A stretch of DNA of 7,922 nt from Rickettsia typhi. Lineage in GTDB: Bacteria; Pseudomonadota; Gammaproteobacteria; Burkholderiales; Burkholderiaceae_C. Numbering within the stretch: position 1 is the first letter of the stretch; the number at the start of each line of letters is the position of its first letter. This document shows positions 6,002 through 7,922 of this stretch, piece by piece. A model generated the notes under the pieces. It worked only from the letters and a program-made list of their open reading frames with translations, had not been told where the DNA came from and did no database searches. The position numbers and the translations under genes are program-made. Location: contig CALPPP020000050.1 of the NCBI GenBank assembly GCA_943325485.2, forward strand, positions 1 through 7,922. The letters are read 5' to 3'.

Positions 6002-6765
6002 TGCTGCGCATTGAACACTTAAGCAAATCCTTTGGTGGCGTGAAAGCCACGTCGGATGTTTCTATGGATTTCCCAAGTGGTTCTTTGTCGGCTGTGATTG
6101 GCCCCAACGGTGCGGGTAAGACCACATTTTTCAATCTCATTTCTGGTGCTTTACAGCCAGATGCTGGCAAGATTTTGCTCGAGGATGAAAACATTGTGGG
6201 CTTGTCCAGCAGTGAAATTATCCGCAAAGGTATTGGCAGAGCCTTTCAAGTGGCAAAGCTCTTTAAAACGTTGACTGTCGAAGAATCTTTGCGAGGGGCG
6301 CTTCAATCGCCTTTGGGGAAATCAGCGCAAATGCACGGCAGTTTTCCGCTGGACCAAACCCGTGACAGAGCCATGGAGGTCATGGAGCTTCTGGGCTTGC
6401 AGCACAAGGCTGATGTGGTCAGTGGCAATCTGTCCCATGGCGATCAAAAACTCCTTGATATTGCGCTGGCTTTGGTGCTTCGGCCCAAAGTCTTGCTGCT
6501 CGATGAGCCTGTGGCGGGTATGGGCCCAGAGGAGAGGACGCAGATGATTGACACGGTCTATTCACTTTGGCAAAAAGGTGGACTGACCATTGTTTTGATT
6601 GAGCACGATATGGACGTTGTTTTTCGCATCGCTCAGCATATTTATGTTTTGTCCTACGGAAAATTACTGGCGCAAGGCTCTGCCGAGCAAATCCAAAACA
6701 ACCCCGATGTGATTGAGGCCTACTTAGGCACACCCAAAGAGCTTGCCCATGAACGTCATGCTTGA
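6001..6765 (+). CDS. LivG-type ABC transporter ATP-binding protein
   Basis: A 254-residue cytoplasmic ATPase that powers the transporter together with the LivF-type subunit. The Walker A motif GPNGAGKTT is at 34-42 and the Q-loop glutamine is Q83. The signature loop reads LSHGDQK (144-150), the usual LivG variant of LSGGQ. The Walker B motif VLLLDEP is at 164-170 with catalytic Glu169, and the switch histidine is His202 in EHDMD. The C-terminal tail with 'NNPDVIEAYLG' is a family feature. The ATG at 6001 shares its A with the SDR stop (TGATG). The frame extends further upstream, but family proteins begin at about MLRIEHLSKSFGG, so the shorter form is chosen. All key ATPase residues are intact. 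Confidence 0.94.
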   Translation: MLRIEHLSKSFGGVKATSDVSMDFPSGSLSAVIGPNGAGKTTFFNLISGALQPDAGKILLEDENIVGLSSSEIIRKGIGRAFQVAKLFKTLTVEESLRGALQSPLGKSAQMHGSFPLDQTRDRAMEVMELLGLQHKADVVSGNLSHGDQKLLDIALALVLRPKVLLLDEPVAGMGPEERTQMIDTVYSLWQKGGLTIVLIEHDMDVVFRIAQHIYVLSYGKLLAQGSAEQIQNNPDVIEAYLGTPKELAHERHA

Positions 6766-7459
6766 TGTTGTCGGATTGGATGTCCGCTATGGCAGCAGTC
6801 AGGTTTTGTTTGGCCTGAAGCTGAAAGTACATCATGGCGAAACCTTGGCGCTGTTAGGGCGAAACGGTGCAGGCAAAAGCACGAGCATGAAAGCCATTGC
6901 AGGCGTCATTGCATCGACTGCTGGCAGCATACGTTTCAGTGACAAAGACATCACTGGCATGTCCTCACACCTGATTGCCAGAGCCGGTATTGGTTTTGTT
7001 CCTGAGGATAGGCAAATTTTTACCGGACTGTCTGTTCAAGATAACTTGATCATCGGGGCCAAGCATGGACAACGAGGTGAAGAGGTTTGGACGCTTGATC
7101 GTGTCTATGAGATGTTGCCCCTTCTCTATCCTCTAAGGCAACGCATGGGCGGATTGCTGTCTGGTGGTGAGCAGCAAATGCTGACCATTGGGCGAGCCTT
7201 GATGGGTAACCCAAGCTTGTTGCTTTTGGATGAACCCAGTGAGGGGCTCGCACCCATCATGGTTCAAAAAATTGGTGAGCTGATTGAAAATTTGCGACAA
7301 CTTGGTACCACCATTGTTTTGGCGGAGCAAAACTTGCATTTTTGTTTGGGCTTGGCGGACAGGGCCGTGGTGATTGATAAGGGCAGCGATGTGTTTGTGG
7401 GCAGTATTGCCGAGCTCAATGCCAATGCAGACATTAAGAAGCGTTACCTGTCTGTCTAA
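6749..7459 (+). CDS. LivF-type ABC transporter ATP-binding protein
   Basis: A 236-residue cytoplasmic ATPase, partner of the LivG-type subunit. The Walker A motif GRNGAGKST is at 37-45. The strand GFVPEDRQIF (82-91) occupies the Q-loop region with the LivF-typical VPE. LSGGEQQ (137-143) is the signature, and SLLLLDEP (156-163) is Walker B with Glu162. The switch position carries Gln194 in AEQN instead of His, which is normal for LivF. Three starts are possible: TTG 6743, ATG 6749 and ATG 6758. ATG 6749 is chosen because AAAGAG lies 7 bases upstream, giving a 17-base overlap with the LivG-type gene. It is the last transporter gene, and its TAA overlaps the stop of the convergent monooxygenase, leaving no room for a terminator between them. 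Confidence 0.93.
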   Translation: MNVMLDVVGLDVRYGSSQVLFGLKLKVHHGETLALLGRNGAGKSTSMKAIAGVIASTAGSIRFSDKDITGMSSHLIARAGIGFVPEDRQIFTGLSVQDNLIIGAKHGQRGEEVWTLDRVYEMLPLLYPLRQRMGGLLSGGEQQMLTIGRALMGNPSLLLLDEPSEGLAPIMVQKIGELIENLRQLGTTIVLAEQNLHFCLGLADRAVVIDKGSDVFVGSIAELNANADIKKRYLSV

Positions 7460-7922
7460 CTCACAGATTCACGTCCCACCACAAAGCCAGCGTAACCCTT
7501 GTTGACAACCTCGTCACAAGTTGTTCGGTAGCGCAAAAAGCCCCCAGGGTAGGGCATGAATACACGCGGTTTGCCAGGCACATTGGCACCTAAATACCAA
7601 GAATGCTTGGCCTGTGGCAACAGGGTTTCATTGGCAGCTGCGTTGACAGTTTCAACCCAACTTTCACTGGCGTCTTGGCTGGCCTCAATGAAGTCCAACT
7701 TGTTTTTTTGCAGGTGCTCAATGCAGTTCGTGATCCATTCCACATGGTGCTCAATGGCTGGCGGCATATTGCATAAAACAGAGGGGCTGCCAGGACCGGT
7801 GACAGTGAACATATTGGGAAATCCTGGCACCTGAAGACCGAGGTAATTCAAGGGGCCAGCCTGCCAAGTATTTTGCAAGGTCACACCATGGCGGCCTTGT
7901 ATATCCATCTTTAGCAAAGAGC
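7456..7922 (-). CDS. Flavin-dependent Baeyer-Villiger-type monooxygenase, C-terminal part (runs off right edge)
   Basis: The last 154 codons and the stop of a leftward gene whose start lies beyond the window. The fragment matches the C-terminal region of class A flavoprotein Baeyer-Villiger monooxygenases (cyclohexanone and phenylacetone monooxygenase group). These insert one oxygen from O2 next to a ketone using FAD and NADPH, giving an ester or lactone. Visible family blocks are MDIQGRHGVTL near the edge (cyclohexanone monooxygenases have a near-identical DIQGR stretch), GFPNMFTVTGPGSPSVL, the IEHHVEWI helix, and the C-terminal SWYLGANVPGKPRVFMPY-GG stretch. The FAD- and NADPH-binding GxGxxG motifs and the fingerprint would lie upstream, out of view, so activity cannot be confirmed. 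The frame is intact with no internal stop. Its TAG stop overlaps the LivF-type TAA tail to tail. A general flavin-containing monooxygenase is the less likely alternative. Confidence 0.88.
   Translation of the reverse strand, partial: SLLKMDIQGRHGVTLQNTWQAGPLNYLGLQVPGFPNMFTVTGPGSPSVLCNMPPAIEHHVEWITNCIEHLQKNKLDFIEASQDASESWVETVNAAANETLLPQAKHSWYLGANVPGKPRVFMPYPGGFLRYRTTCDEVVNKGYAGFVVGRESVS

Noticed and set aside
6749..7459. Missing switch histidine in the LivF-type ATPase (Gln194) as a sign of a degenerate site
   Set aside because: Gln in the EQN motif is the usual state in LivF proteins; the Walker A, signature and Walker B residues are all intact.
7556..7834. Plus-strand open frame at the right edge
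   Set aside because: It is antisense to the well-conserved Baeyer-Villiger-type monooxygenase C-terminus and has no recognisable content.
1..7922. Mobile element, CRISPR array, tRNA or rRNA
   Set aside because: No transposase or integrase frame, no regularly spaced repeats, no cloverleaf-like stretch and no rRNA-like sequence was seen. The gaps between genes are too short to hide most of these.

Overview
This 7.9 kb window looks like chromosome from a Burkholderiales betaproteobacterium. A freshwater Comamonadaceae member of the Limnohabitans/Polaromonas type is my best guess, based on base composition near 50% GC, protein style, and a glycolytic gene next to a branched-chain-type ABC transporter operon. 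No RNA gene, CRISPR array, insertion sequence or phage gene is visible. Nearly all the sequence is coding, and no gene-free stretch exceeds about 155 bases.

Left part (1-1870): the 5' end of pgi (glucose-6-phosphate isomerase) runs leftward off the edge. Upstream of it on the same strand is a small AhpD/carboxymuconolactone-decarboxylase-fold protein with an intact CxxC peroxidase motif. Divergent from that is a DUF2076-type protein. Convergent with the DUF2076 gene is a small secreted protein with six cysteines in a regular spacing, which I do not recognise.

Central and right part (1871-7459): a divergent intergenic region with two inverted repeats and a plausible -10 box precedes a tightly packed rightward operon. 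Its order is periplasmic binding protein, LivH-type permease, LivM-type permease, SDR-family dehydrogenase, LivG-type ATPase, LivF-type ATPase. From the LivH-type gene onward every junction overlaps (ATGA, ATGA, TGATG, then 17 bases), so the dehydrogenase is translationally embedded in the transporter.

Right edge (7456-7922): the C-terminal part of a flavin-dependent Baeyer-Villiger-type monooxygenase lies on the minus strand. Its stop codon overlaps the stop codon of the LivF-type gene.

Taken together, the right two thirds could be an uptake-and-oxidation module. The ABC transporter would import an alcohol- or ketone-bearing organic compound, the SDR enzyme would interconvert alcohol and ketone, and the monooxygenase would turn the ketone into an ester or lactone. 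This role is inferred from family membership and gene position. The substrate cannot be read from the sequence, and Liv-type transporters carry many substrates besides branched-chain amino acids.
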